Source: Eshraghiella sp964405265
GTDB lineage: Bacteria; Bacillota; Clostridia; Lachnospirales; Lachnospiraceae
DNA length: 64,000 nucleotides
Reading direction: 5' to 3'
Assembly (NCBI GenBank): GCA_964405265.1
Contig: CAYONC010000006.1
Coordinates: 49,943 to 113,942, forward strand
Shown piece by piece: positions 43,618-52,515 of this stretch. The number at the start of each line of letters is the position of its first letter. Within the stretch, counting starts at the first letter, position 1. The position numbers and the translations under genes were made by a program. Under the pieces are notes generated by a model. The model was not told where the DNA came from, searched no databases, and worked only from the letters and a program-made list of their open reading frames with translations.

Positions 43618-44489
43618 TCTGATACTCCCTGACTGTTATTCAAATAATATTTTAATGACATTTCATCTCTCGGAAGGCTGATGCAGTCGTTCTCGCTGAC
43701 TCCTGAGATTACTTCAACCATTTTATCCCCTATAATTCCGACTTCGACGGTTCTGCTTATTGTTTTCTCTCCTTCTACGACCAGCAGTCTGTATTTGTCT
43801 TCATACTCCGAATATATTACATATTCTAACGGTACCGCCGTTACGTTTTCTTTCTGCTGAATTATTATATTGGCACTGCATTCCGTTCCGGGTCTTAAAA
43901 GTATTTCTTCACTATTATATACAATTTTTGTATTAACAAAGCCGTCGACACAATATCCGCTTAGAAATGATATATTTCCCGAAAAGACTCTATCGTTACA
44001 GGTAACGGTAATTTCCTTATTATAAAGCGATTCCGCAGCATACTTTTCGGGAATTTTTATTTCAATAAATAATTTACCGTAATCCATAAATTCAAACTTA
44101 ATGCCATCTGCATAATCAGTTATTTCCACACAATACATTTTACTGTCAGCCTTGTACTCTTTTCCGTTATATGAGGCATAAACCGTTCCTTTGTCTATTG
44201 TGTCGCCCTTCTTAACATATTTACTTACGTCCGCCGGTTTTCCTTCAATATACACATCAACCATTTCTTCTGCATAAACCGGCATAACACTGCCAAGAAC
44301 ATTAAGAGACTGAACAATATCTTCACGTGTTACCATGTATATTTCATCATCAGTGCCCGAAAGAATAATATCTTCTTCCAATGTTACTTTATAATTTGTA
44401 TCTGACTTATACATCAAATATATGGAATATGAACAGAGTGCCATAATAATTCCCATAAACATAAGTAATCCAATTTTTTTAACATACAC
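43614..44489 (-). CDS. HlyD/MacA-like membrane-fusion-type adaptor protein
   Basis: A 291-residue protein with one N-terminal membrane helix (about 7-27) and an extracytoplasmic beta-rich domain. The segments VYIEGKPADVSKYVKKGDTIDKG (lipoyl-like half) and LLRPGTECSANIIIQQKENVTAVPLEYVIY (beta-barrel) are typical of efflux adaptor (MFP) proteins, and the C terminus resembles the membrane-proximal domain (TVEVGIIGDKMVEVISGVSEND). A long coiled-coil hairpin is not evident. It probably guides substrate to or from the ABC permease. AAGGAG precedes the ATG. Confidence 0.8.
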   Translation of the reverse strand: MYVKKIGLLMFMGIIMALCSYSIYLMYKSDTNYKVTLEEDIILSGTDDEIYMVTREDIVQSLNVLGSVMPVYAEEMVDVYIEGKPADVSKYVKKGDTIDKGTVYASYNGKEYKADSKMYCVEITDYADGIKFEFMDYGKLFIEIKIPEKYAAESLYNKEITVTCNDRVFSGNISFLSGYCVDGFVNTKIVYNSEEILLRPGTECSANIIIQQKENVTAVPLEYVIYSEYEDKYRLLVVEGEKTISRTVEVGIIGDKMVEVISGVSENDCISLPRDEMSLKYYLNNSQGVSE

Positions 44490-44494
44490 TCTCC

Positions 44495-45364
44495 TTATAA
44501 AGCATCAATATATCTTTTGATGTTGCCGTAATCCATATAATCCTTCCATATATATACCCCCGGTGTATATACCCACAGATAATCCTGACCATCATGTTCA
44601 TAAATAATAACCTGTGATACCCTTATAATATTGTCTTCAAATACATTTTCCTTAAAGTTCAGTAAGTATTCAAAATCAATATCCTGATCTTTTTTTGCGT
44701 CAATGTCTATATTATTACTGTCAATTCGATTTCCGTTTGCTTCTAAGTCTTTTATTTCCAAATAATCAGTCAGCTCATAGCTTTTTATTTTCATGTCCTT
44801 ATTCCCGCTGACCATTAAATCAAGTCTTCTTTTCTCATTAGGAACATAACCGTAGATACCGGTAAAACCACCGCTGATAAAAATTGCATTGTCCTCCACC
44901 TGACAGTTTTTGTTTTCACAATAATAAGTTGTATTTTTTATATTAATATATGGTGTCACGTACTCCACAAGCTGACCGTCGATTTCAAGAAATAATTTAT
45001 TAATATTAACGTCTATTGCTTCATCATAGCTTTCACACATAACATCTAATAATACATAGTAAATATAATATCCGTTATATACTTTATAATCGTCAACATC
45101 TATGTCCGCTTCAACCGATATCAGTTCATTGTTATCGGATACAAACCCGTTAAAGGTTATACTTTTAACACGTTTGTTCATAATAACCGGACATGAAAAT
45201 CCATTTTCTTTATTTTCTTCAATACATAAGGAATATCTGGGTATATCTCCGCCCCAAAATTCAAGTTCTACATCTTCATTAGATTTACGACATCCTGAAA
45301 GCAATACCAGAAGCATCTGTAATACGAGGACAGTTAATATAACTTTCTTCAAATGTTTTATCAT
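44495..45364 (-). CDS. Lipoprotein of unknown function, first gene of ABC export operon
   Basis: A 289-residue protein with signal peptide and lipobox LLSGC (Cys about residue 25). The mature part is rich in Asp, Asn and Tyr with alternating beta-strand pattern; no family recognised. GAGGAG lies 8 bases before the ATG. As the first gene of the operon it may bind the transported compound or protect the cell surface (inference only). Confidence 0.65.
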   Translation of the reverse strand: MIKHLKKVILTVLVLQMLLVLLSGCRKSNEDVELEFWGGDIPRYSLCIEENKENGFSCPVIMNKRVKSITFNGFVSDNNELISVEADIDVDDYKVYNGYYIYYVLLDVMCESYDEAIDVNINKLFLEIDGQLVEYVTPYINIKNTTYYCENKNCQVEDNAIFISGGFTGIYGYVPNEKRRLDLMVSGNKDMKIKSYELTDYLEIKDLEANGNRIDSNNIDIDAKKDQDIDFEYLLNFKENVFEDNIIRVSQVIIYEHDGQDYLWVYTPGVYIWKDYMDYGNIKRYIDAL

Positions 45365-45420
45365 ATGTTTTCTCCTCTTTTATTAAATTTTTTTCTCATG
45401 CATTTGTAAAAAATCCTCAT

Positions 45421-45508
45421 TACGCATAATCATATCCGGCATATACGCTGTCATATTACTCAGGTGTTAATACGTATAATGAGATACAATGCATATACAG
45501 TGTCATTA
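45421..45508. repeat. Imperfect direct repeat upstream of ABC operon
   Basis: GCATATACGCTGTCAT (45439-45454) and GCATATACAGTGTCAT (45491-45506) match at 14 of 16 positions and are spaced 52 bp; TACGCATAAT and TACGTATAAT precede them. About five helical turns apart, they could be regulator sites for the lipoprotein-ABC operon that starts at 45364. Confidence 0.6.
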
Positions 45509-45743
45509 CAACACCGGTTCTAAAATATTGCTCATTATGGGAAAATGTTTGAAGCTAAAGAATATATTGCCGCACATACACCCATAAGAGTGCTCTCGAC
45601 AATGATTAAGAATTGTTTAATTTCATTATTCTTCCTCTCAATCCGTCTTATTTTTATTCATATCACCGATCAATGACAGAAACAATGTAGCATATCATCC
45701 GTATCATATCAACCATTTTTTGGATTTTTTTGTATTTTTCAGT

Positions 45744-45775
45744 CGAATATGCCATAACAGCTGTTATGACATATT
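45744..45775. repeat. 32-bp palindrome
   Basis: GAATATG-C-CATAACAG is followed directly by CTGTTATG-A-CATATTC, 15 of 16 pairs. There is no T run, so it looks like a protein-binding site more than a terminator. Confidence 0.6.
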
Positions 45776-45786
45776 CAAACATCATT

Positions 45787-45815
45787 TAAAAGAAAGCCCG
45801 GCAAAACCGGGCTTC
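45787..45815 (-). terminator. Terminator of citrate synthase gene
   Basis: On the minus strand AAGCCCGG pairs with CCGGGCTT around loop TTTTG, followed by a T-rich tail, 10 bases after the stop. Confidence 0.9.
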
Positions 45816-45824
45816 TCAATATAA

Positions 45825-47180
45825 TCAGCGTCTGTCACGCTCCACATATTCTTTTTTACTTACAAGGCTTTTGTACGCCGGACGAATTATCTTATCGACA
45901 GATACCAGTTCTTCTATTCTGTGGGCACTCCATCCGACAATTCTTGCTATTGCAAAAAGCGGCGTAAACAGTTCAACCGGTATATCAAGCATATCATATA
46001 CAAAACCGCTGTAAAAATCCACGTTCGGACTTACTCCCTTATATATCTTCCTCTTACCGGTAATAAGCTCTATTGCATTCTTTTCAACAATATTATAAAA
46101 ATGCATATCCTTATCCCTGCCCTTGTGCTTCGCAAGGCGTTCAACATATCCTTTAAAAATCACCTCTCTCGGGTCAGACAGCGAATATACGGCATGACCC
46201 ATGCCATAAATAAGTCCTTTTCCGTCAAAAGCTTCCTTATTGAGAATCCTGTCAAGATATGCCCTCACTTCTTCCTCGTCTTCACAGTCCTTAACATTGG
46301 CCCTGATATTCTCCATCATCTTCATTACCATTATATTGGCCCCACCGTGCTTCTTTCCTTTCAGTGATGAAAGTGCTGCAGCTATTGAAGAATATGTATC
46401 CGAGCCCGATGATGTAACAACCCTCGTTGTAAATGTAGAGTTATTCCCTCCTCCATGCTCCATATGAAGTAAAAGTGCCACATCAAGTACCTTGGCCTCA
46501 AGCTCGGTATAGCTCATGTCCGGTCTTAACATTCTTAAAAAATTCTCTGCAATGGATAACTCGGGATTAGGGCGGTGTATATACATGCTTCCATCCTTTT
46601 CATAATGATTGTATGCGTGGTATGCATATACTGCAAGCATAGGGAATACACTTATAAGCTGTATGCTCTGCCTCAGAACGTTACGCACGTCAAGGTCTCC
46701 CGACTGTCTGTCATAAGAAGCAAGCGTAAGAACACTTCTTGTCATTGAATTCATTATATCGTTACTCGGTGCTTTCATAATAACGTCTCTTGTGAAATTA
46801 GTAGGCATCTCCATGCTTTCCGTTATTATCTCACGGAAAGCAGAAAGTTCCTTTTCCGTAGGAAGCTCACCGAATAAAAGAAGATATGCCGCCTCTTCAA
46901 AAACATACTTATTGCCGACATTACCGTTTACAAGGTCCTTAACATTATATCCCCTGTAATACAGTTCTCCGTCACACGGCACCTTCACTCCGTCCACCTC
47001 ACGGAAGGCATCTATTTCCGATATATTGGTAAGTCCCGTCAATACACCCTTACCGTTAATATCCCTTAATCCCATATTGCATCCGTATTCCTGAAAAAGC
47101 TCCTTGTCTATCGCATCATTCTCATAACACAGATGTACCTTATCAACCGTATATTGTCCGATTTTATCTGAATAAGCCAT
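45825..47180 (-). CDS. gltA: Citrate synthase
   Basis: A 451-residue enzyme condensing oxaloacetate and acetyl-CoA, cytoplasmic, feeding 2-oxoglutarate and glutamate synthesis in an anaerobe with a partial TCA cycle. Catalytic residues are visible: His in LLHMEHGGGNNST, His in GLIYGMGHAVYSLSDPR, and Asp in SPNVDFYSGFVYDML. The N-terminal part (GLRDINGKGVLTGLTNIS) is of the clostridial type. It is transcribed alone: promoter at 47209-47238, terminator at 45787-45815. Confidence 0.95.
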   Translation of the reverse strand: MAYSDKIGQYTVDKVHLCYENDAIDKELFQEYGCNMGLRDINGKGVLTGLTNISEIDAFREVDGVKVPCDGELYYRGYNVKDLVNGNVGNKYVFEEAAYLLLFGELPTEKELSAFREIITESMEMPTNFTRDVIMKAPSNDIMNSMTRSVLTLASYDRQSGDLDVRNVLRQSIQLISVFPMLAVYAYHAYNHYEKDGSMYIHRPNPELSIAENFLRMLRPDMSYTELEAKVLDVALLLHMEHGGGNNSTFTTRVVTSSGSDTYSSIAAALSSLKGKKHGGANIMVMKMMENIRANVKDCEDEEEVRAYLDRILNKEAFDGKGLIYGMGHAVYSLSDPREVIFKGYVERLAKHKGRDKDMHFYNIVEKNAIELITGKRKIYKGVSPNVDFYSGFVYDMLDIPVELFTPLFAIARIVGWSAHRIEELVSVDKIIRPAYKSLVSKKEYVERDRR

Positions 47181-47208
47181 ATTAGCCCCCTTTTTCTAAA
47201 TAATGTAT

Positions 47209-47238
47209 ATTATATAATACATTTCTGAATTACGTCAA
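47209..47238 (-). promoter_or_regulatory. Promoter of citrate synthase gene
   Basis: On the minus strand: TTGACG (47233-47238), an 18-base spacer and TATAAT (47209-47214), about 30 bases upstream of the ATG. CCGACAA and TTGTCGG just upstream (47241-47270) form a spaced inverted repeat that might be an operator. Confidence 0.7.
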
Positions 47239-47386
47239 CCCCGACAAGGTCCTTTCATTCGACTATTGTCGGTTTCCTACGTCTTTTATAATTATTAACA
47301 TGAATAGATAAAATAAAATATTTACCCAATGTAACTTTATATGATAAAATACTTTTATAAGTATATGCACCTCAAGGAGAACATTT

Positions 47387-48853
47387 ATGAACAAAAGAGA
47401 ATTAACAGAATTTGCCCGCAATAATCGTTTTGCAATGATTGCCCACGGCTCAGACGCACTTATAATGTGCTGTCTCAGCATAATGCAGACAATCACCCTC
47501 GGCAGAGCCGTATGGCATATAATTGCCGCACTCATTCTGGGACTTGCTCCCGTTGCAGGCGAGGTAATCTGCTGGTGCAGAAACCGCGAATCAACAATGA
47601 TTAAGCATTTTGTAGGATACGGATACGCACTGTTCTATACATACTTTCTTTTTACATCCGCCAACAATATGTTTTTCCTGTTCGTTGTTCCAATGATTAT
47701 TGTTATTGCAGTATATAATGATATAGCATACTCCGTCAAAATCAATGTCGGCGTAATTATCGAGTGTGTTGCCGCCGTAATAATCGGCTGTAAAACCGGA
47801 AAATTAGGTTATCAGGGAATTGCATCAGCAGCCATACAGGTTATCACAACGGTGCTGGTAACGCTGTATTCATGCATTGCGTCCTCAGTTCTCAATGCCA
47901 ACAATTCGCATAAATTAAAGAACATACGTGATGCACGCGAACAGGTCGAGGAAGTGCTGAAGAACATTTCAAGAGTTTCGGAAGAAACACGCAAAGGAAT
48001 TGAGGACATGAACCTCCACCTTGAGAAGCTCAGGGAAGCATCCGCCGGCACAAGAGATAACATGGAACATGTCACCTTAGGCATCGGTGATACCACTGAA
48101 GCCGTACAGGATCAGCTTCTTCAGACCGAGGCAATACAGACACGTGTTGATAATACAACGGAGGTTGCCGACTACATTGCAGAAAGCATGAATCTTACAC
48201 TTTCCGTAATAGACACCGGCAGACAGGATATTGAAGTGCTTGCCTCACAGGTTGATGAATCAGTCAGCAACGGAACGGAGGTTGCCGACAAGCTTAATAA
48301 TCTTAATGAATACATTAAAGAAATGAATTCAATCATAGAACTCATTAACGGTATAACCTCACAGACAAGTCTTCTTGCACTGAATGCAAGCATAGAGGCG
48401 GCAAGAGCAGGAGAAGCCGGACGCGGTTTTTCGGTTGTGGCAACCGAAATCTCCAATATGGCATCACAGACGAAAAGTGCAACCGTGAGCATTACACAGC
48501 TTATATCAGATATTTCACATTCAATTAATGAAGTGGTTACCGTTATCCGTCAGATGATTGAAGGAATCAATGCAGAAAAAACGGCAGCCGTAAATGCAGT
48601 TGACAGCTTTGAAAATATACGTACCAATACGCTGTCCGTCCGGGAAAATATATCAGGTCTTGTCAATACGGTTAAGGAGCTTCGTGATGCCAATCTTGTT
48701 ATTGTAGACTCCGTCCAGCGTATATCAGGAGTTTCAGAGGAGGTATACGCAAGCGCAACTGAGACAATGAATGCAGAAGAAAACAATGCCGAAATCATTA
48801 ACGGCATATCTGATATAATGCAGTCACTCCTGCATCTTACGGATGAAAACTGA
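47387..48853 (+). CDS. Methyl-accepting chemotaxis protein
   Basis: A 488-residue receptor. Residues about 20-180 form six membrane helices with almost no extracellular domain; no HAMP domain is evident. The cytoplasmic signalling tip is well conserved (GITSQTSLLALNASIEAARAGEAGRGFSVVATEIS), which binds CheA and CheW. The ligand may be sensed within the membrane or from the cytoplasm. AAGGAG precedes the ATG. It is monocistronic, with a hairpin terminator after it. It implies that the host has a chemotaxis system, although no flagellar gene is in the window. Confidence 0.93.
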   Translation: MNKRELTEFARNNRFAMIAHGSDALIMCCLSIMQTITLGRAVWHIIAALILGLAPVAGEVICWCRNRESTMIKHFVGYGYALFYTYFLFTSANNMFFLFVVPMIIVIAVYNDIAYSVKINVGVIIECVAAVIIGCKTGKLGYQGIASAAIQVITTVLVTLYSCIASSVLNANNSHKLKNIRDAREQVEEVLKNISRVSEETRKGIEDMNLHLEKLREASAGTRDNMEHVTLGIGDTTEAVQDQLLQTEAIQTRVDNTTEVADYIAESMNLTLSVIDTGRQDIEVLASQVDESVSNGTEVADKLNNLNEYIKEMNSIIELINGITSQTSLLALNASIEAARAGEAGRGFSVVATEISNMASQTKSATVSITQLISDISHSINEVVTVIRQMIEGINAEKTAAVNAVDSFENIRTNTLSVRENISGLVNTVKELRDANLVIVDSVQRISGVSEEVYASATETMNAEENNAEIINGISDIMQSLLHLTDEN

Positions 48854-48866
48854 GTACCGGTGCAGC

Positions 48867-48912
48867 AAAGCGGAGCAGGTCTCTCAAAAATGAGGGCCTG
48901 CTCCGCTTTATT
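48867..48912. terminator. Bidirectional terminator between MCP and maltodextrin operon
   Basis: AAAGCGGAGCAGG (48867-48879) pairs with CCTGCTCCGCTTT (48897-48909); T-rich on the plus side and A-rich before it, so it can serve both convergent units. Confidence 0.85.
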
Positions 48913-48935
48913 CTTACAGAGGAGATATAACAATT

Positions 48936-49760
48936 TTATTCTTTTACGGCTCCGGCACTTACTCCGGTGATAAGGAATCTTGAAAGTGCAAAATATAGTG
49001 CCACAATAGGTACCGCTATAAATATTGCACCTGCCGCAAATCTTGTAAATTCTGTTTCATCAAGATGCATAAGTCCGACCGCAACCGTCCATAAATCTTT
49101 ATTTTTTAACAGAAGGTTAGGAAGTATAAAGTCACTCCACGGCCATGCAAACTGCGTAAGCGCCGTATATACAATAATAGGCTTGGACAGAGGCAGCGTT
49201 ATGGATGTGAATACCTTGAAATTTCCTGCTCCGTCAATCCTTGCCGCTTCATATATGGAATTTGATATGGTATCAAAATACCCCTTCTGCACCAGATATC
49301 CCATCGGTGCACCGGCAGAATATATGAGAATCAGGCTCCACAGTCTGTTAATCAGCCCAAAATTAACCATTAAGAGGTATACCGCCGTCATTCCCATGAA
49401 GCTTGGAAACATACTGAGAACAAGCGTGGATTTCATAAGTATCTTTTTGCTTCTGAACTGAAAACGGCTTATCGTATATGCAGTAAGAATGACAAGTGTC
49501 GTTCCTATCAGGCTTGAACATATGGCAACAAACAGAGTATTCTTCAGCCAGTTCGGATAATCATACATTCTTGTATCCGTAAACAGCTTAATATATCCGT
49601 TAAGGCTGTACATCTTAGGAAAAAATCCGTCCAGGTCATAAATTGAACCGCTTTTTGAAAAGGACGAAAGTATAAGCCAGAGGACAGGAAAGAAAAACAC
49701 AAAACACACCGCTATAAGTATAATATATGTAATTACCGTTTCTAATACATTCTTTTTCAT
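48936..49760 (-). CDS. malG: Maltodextrin ABC transporter permease (MalG-like)
   Basis: A 274-residue inner-membrane permease with six helices. The EAA motif reads YEAARIDGAGNFKVFTSITLPLSKPI, the contact site for the ATPase. It pairs with the MalF-like permease (4-base overlap) and the binding protein encoded upstream. No ATPase is encoded here; such carbohydrate systems often share an MsmK-type ATPase encoded elsewhere. It is the last gene of the operon. Confidence 0.92.
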   Translation of the reverse strand: MKKNVLETVITYIILIAVCFVFFFPVLWLILSSFSKSGSIYDLDGFFPKMYSLNGYIKLFTDTRMYDYPNWLKNTLFVAICSSLIGTTLVILTAYTISRFQFRSKKILMKSTLVLSMFPSFMGMTAVYLLMVNFGLINRLWSLILIYSAGAPMGYLVQKGYFDTISNSIYEAARIDGAGNFKVFTSITLPLSKPIIVYTALTQFAWPWSDFILPNLLLKNKDLWTVAVGLMHLDETEFTRFAAGAIFIAVPIVALYFALSRFLITGVSAGAVKE

Positions 49761-51049
49761 CGGAAGGTGTCCTCCTTTTTAAAAGCTGCGCTTCTTACAT
49801 ATACGGAAAGTGATATAACTGATGTAATTACAAAAATAATCAGACTCACTGCCGCTCCGATACCGTAATATGTATTGTCTATTGACAGATTATACAGCCA
49901 GTTAATGAGAAGGTCCGTATCACTTGCAAGAAAATAGCCATCCATATACAGGCCGCCGCGGAGAAAGTAAAACACTCCGAAATTATTAAAGTTATTTACA
50001 AAGCTTGTAATCAGCACCGGCGTCGTGGAAAAAACGACAAACGGAAGTGTAATCTTCTTGAACTGTTTCCACCTTCCGGCACCGTCAATGGACGCCGCCT
50101 CATACAGCTCCGTATTCATATTTGACAGAATACCGGTCGCAAGCAGCATCGACGTAGGAACTGACGTCCATGCATTAACAAAAAGTCCGATTATTTTTGC
50201 CCTGATTCCTGCATCCATATCAAGGAATCCGACGGCACTTCCGCCTGCGGCGGTTATATAATAATTAACAGGACCGCCGTATGAAAACATGAACTTAAAG
50301 GCAATCAGTGTTATGAATCCCGGAACCGCATATGCGAGTATCGGAAATGCCCTCCAGAAGGTTTTGCCTTTTATGCACTTTTTGTTAAGAAGCAGTGCAA
50401 GCCCGAGTCCCCCGAAATAATTTATGAATGTGGAAAGCAGAGCCCATATAATATTCCAGCCGAATATTTTCAAAAAGGTCGTCTTCACTTCGGAAAGTGA
50501 AAAAATCTTTTTAAAATTATCAAGTCCGATCCAGTCAACCAGCTCCGGCGGAATTATGTCACCGCCGTAATTGGTAAAAGCAATGAGTATCATAAAAATT
50601 ATCGGCAGAACATTAAAAATAAGTACACCTGCCACAGGGACAGCCAGTGCCACAACATAAAATTTTCTGTCAAGAAAACGTCCTGCCGCTTTGAAAATGC
50701 TTATGTTCTTCCTGCCTTCACGACAGTTGATTTCACACTGCTTAACATCTCTTATATTGGATATGTGAATTATGATATATAAAAAAATGATTATGAATGC
50801 AAGTATTCCGCGAAGCATCATCATTACGGAATCGTCACCTTCCGTGCCCAGCCACGGATCCGCCTTGACGGTACCGAGTGTAAAAAAGCCTGCAATATCC
50901 CTTATGCCCGTCTTCACCATATACACAACCATGGCTGCAAATACGGACAGATACGCAATTCCTTTTACATATTGTCTGTACATAAGCTGACCCGTTCCCA
51001 TGACTGCCATGGATGCGGCGACCTTAAACGGAAATTTTTTCTTTTCCAT
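49757..51049 (-). CDS. malF: Maltodextrin ABC transporter permease (MalF-like)
   Basis: A 430-residue permease with two extra N-terminal helices (about residues 10-95) before the usual six-helix core. The EAA motif reads YEAASIDGAGRWKQFKKITLP. It forms the channel with MalG for uptake of linear maltodextrins released by the GH13 enzyme or by other surface amylases. Its start lies 15 bases after the binding-protein stop. Confidence 0.92.
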   Translation of the reverse strand: MEKKKFPFKVAASMAVMGTGQLMYRQYVKGIAYLSVFAAMVVYMVKTGIRDIAGFFTLGTVKADPWLGTEGDDSVMMMLRGILAFIIIFLYIIIHISNIRDVKQCEINCREGRKNISIFKAAGRFLDRKFYVVALAVPVAGVLIFNVLPIIFMILIAFTNYGGDIIPPELVDWIGLDNFKKIFSLSEVKTTFLKIFGWNIIWALLSTFINYFGGLGLALLLNKKCIKGKTFWRAFPILAYAVPGFITLIAFKFMFSYGGPVNYYITAAGGSAVGFLDMDAGIRAKIIGLFVNAWTSVPTSMLLATGILSNMNTELYEAASIDGAGRWKQFKKITLPFVVFSTTPVLITSFVNNFNNFGVFYFLRGGLYMDGYFLASDTDLLINWLYNLSIDNTYYGIGAAVSLIIFVITSVISLSVYVRSAAFKKEDTFR

Positions 51050-51063
51050 ATGTGTATTCCCTT

Positions 51064-52515
51064 CTAATCTGCCAGTACAAATATTGCATCATATATATTT
51101 TTTGATGCTGTTTCAAGTGCCTTTTGAAAATCCTGTTTGGAAACATACTTTTCGGTCTCGCCGTCATCCTTCCTGAATGCATCCTTTGCAACATCTGCCA
51201 TGATTGTATGCACCGGAACCCATATCTGGTCCACTGCCTTTATGGAAGGCATAAGATATATTCTGCCCTCTTCAAGGCTCTTGAAAATAGTCTCCGCCGT
51301 TCCGTCAGTGTTTTCCGCAACATCTGAACGTACAGGAGCAATTCCTAAAAGTTCGGTTCTGCGGTTAATCATTTCGTAGCCTGTTGCGAAATTCACAAAT
51401 TCAATACAGGCATCTTTGTGCTTAGTGTAAGAGCTGATTCCGTAACCGTTTACACCACCCATGACTATCGTGCTTACATAATCTCCGGAATCACTGTTCA
51501 AATCACCATCGGCAGGCATATGTGCAGGAAGCTCAGTCATTTTAAGATTTTCTTCCGCCTTTTTTGTGGCTTCTGCCGTTCCAAGCGACTCTTCCGTTTC
51601 ATAATATGTCGTCAGTTTTTCAAGAAAAAGACTGTATGTATCCGGCGTCGAAACCGCACAAAAATACGTTCCGTCAGCAACCTTTTCATACCTGTTATAT
51701 GTAATGGTATCATCAATACATCCCTTATACATAAGTGATGACATCTGTTTTAATGCCGAAAGGCCGAGTGCCGCATTGCCCTCTGCAAAACCTATGTCTG
51801 CAGCATTGAGGCTTCCGTCTTCATTTTCACCAAATATGTACGAGCCGTATGACAGCATGAACGGCGACACAAGATACAGATTATTCATGGATGCCATAAA
51901 CCCATACCTGTCCGGACTGTTCTCTCTTATATATGCGGAATAAGCATATAAATCATTCCAGTTTTCAAAGAAATCAGGTGTTCCGTTCTTATTGTCATCC
52001 CAGTCTGTTTCCCAGTTTTCCGGCAGCATATCCTCTCTGTAAAAGAGCATTGGCTCCTGTATGTTGACCGGCACTCCGCAATAATATGTATTTCCGTCCA
52101 CGATTATCTTATATGCATCCCATGCTTCCTCAGGAACATATTCATAACAGTCAAAATCCTCTATATTAAGCGGCAGTATATGCTTATCCTCGGCATAGGT
52201 CATCAGCTTGTCATTAGCCTGATACAGTATGTCAGGTCCGTACCCGTAGGGTCCGTTGACTGCAAGGTCCGTATATTCATCCATGTTGGCATCAACAGCC
52301 CTTATTCCCTTATCCTTATATTTCTCATTAAATGCATCAAGAAGCTCCTGAAGATATCCTTCCTTCTTGGCTGTATCATTTTCAAGTACCCTTATGATTA
52401 TCTCTTCGCCACTGCTTCCTTCGTCCTCCGATACATTTTTATCTGCGGCACATCCTGCCGTTCCGGCAATCATTCCTGCCGCAAGCATGACAGATATAAT
52501 TTTTCTGAATTTCAT
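51064..52515 (-). CDS. malE: Maltodextrin-binding lipoprotein (MalE-like)
   Basis: A 483-residue extracellular solute-binding protein, family 1. Signal peptide with lipobox TAGCAADK (Cys about 22), so it is tethered to the membrane. The fold markers EEIIIRVLENDTAKKEGYLQELLDAFNEKY, YGPDILYQANDKLMTYAEDKHILPL and VYTVIMGGVNGYGIS-type regions match maltose-binding relatives. It is longer than MalE of E. coli (about 370), with an added region in the middle. It overlaps the GH13 stop by 4 bases. Confidence 0.88.
   Translation of the reverse strand: MKFRKIISVMLAAGMIAGTAGCAADKNVSEDEGSSGEEIIIRVLENDTAKKEGYLQELLDAFNEKYKDKGIRAVDANMDEYTDLAVNGPYGYGPDILYQANDKLMTYAEDKHILPLNIEDFDCYEYVPEEAWDAYKIIVDGNTYYCGVPVNIQEPMLFYREDMLPENWETDWDDNKNGTPDFFENWNDLYAYSAYIRENSPDRYGFMASMNNLYLVSPFMLSYGSYIFGENEDGSLNAADIGFAEGNAALGLSALKQMSSLMYKGCIDDTITYNRYEKVADGTYFCAVSTPDTYSLFLEKLTTYYETEESLGTAEATKKAEENLKMTELPAHMPADGDLNSDSGDYVSTIVMGGVNGYGISSYTKHKDACIEFVNFATGYEMINRRTELLGIAPVRSDVAENTDGTAETIFKSLEEGRIYLMPSIKAVDQIWVPVHTIMADVAKDAFRKDDGETEKYVSKQDFQKALETASKNIYDAIFVLAD

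Larger units (their letters stand above)
45365..45824. other. 460-bp intergenic region between ABC operon and citrate synthase
   Basis: No gene is supported here. It holds an imperfect tandem direct repeat (45421-45508), a palindrome (45744-45775) and the citrate synthase terminator (45787-45815). Short minus-strand frames occur, some with in-frame ATGs, but none has a convincing ribosome-binding site together with a useful length. Confidence 0.7.

Noticed and set aside
47387..47535. 90-codon minus-strand frame at 47263-47535
   Set aside because: Antisense to the start of the chemotaxis receptor and extends into the intergenic region; no supporting signals.
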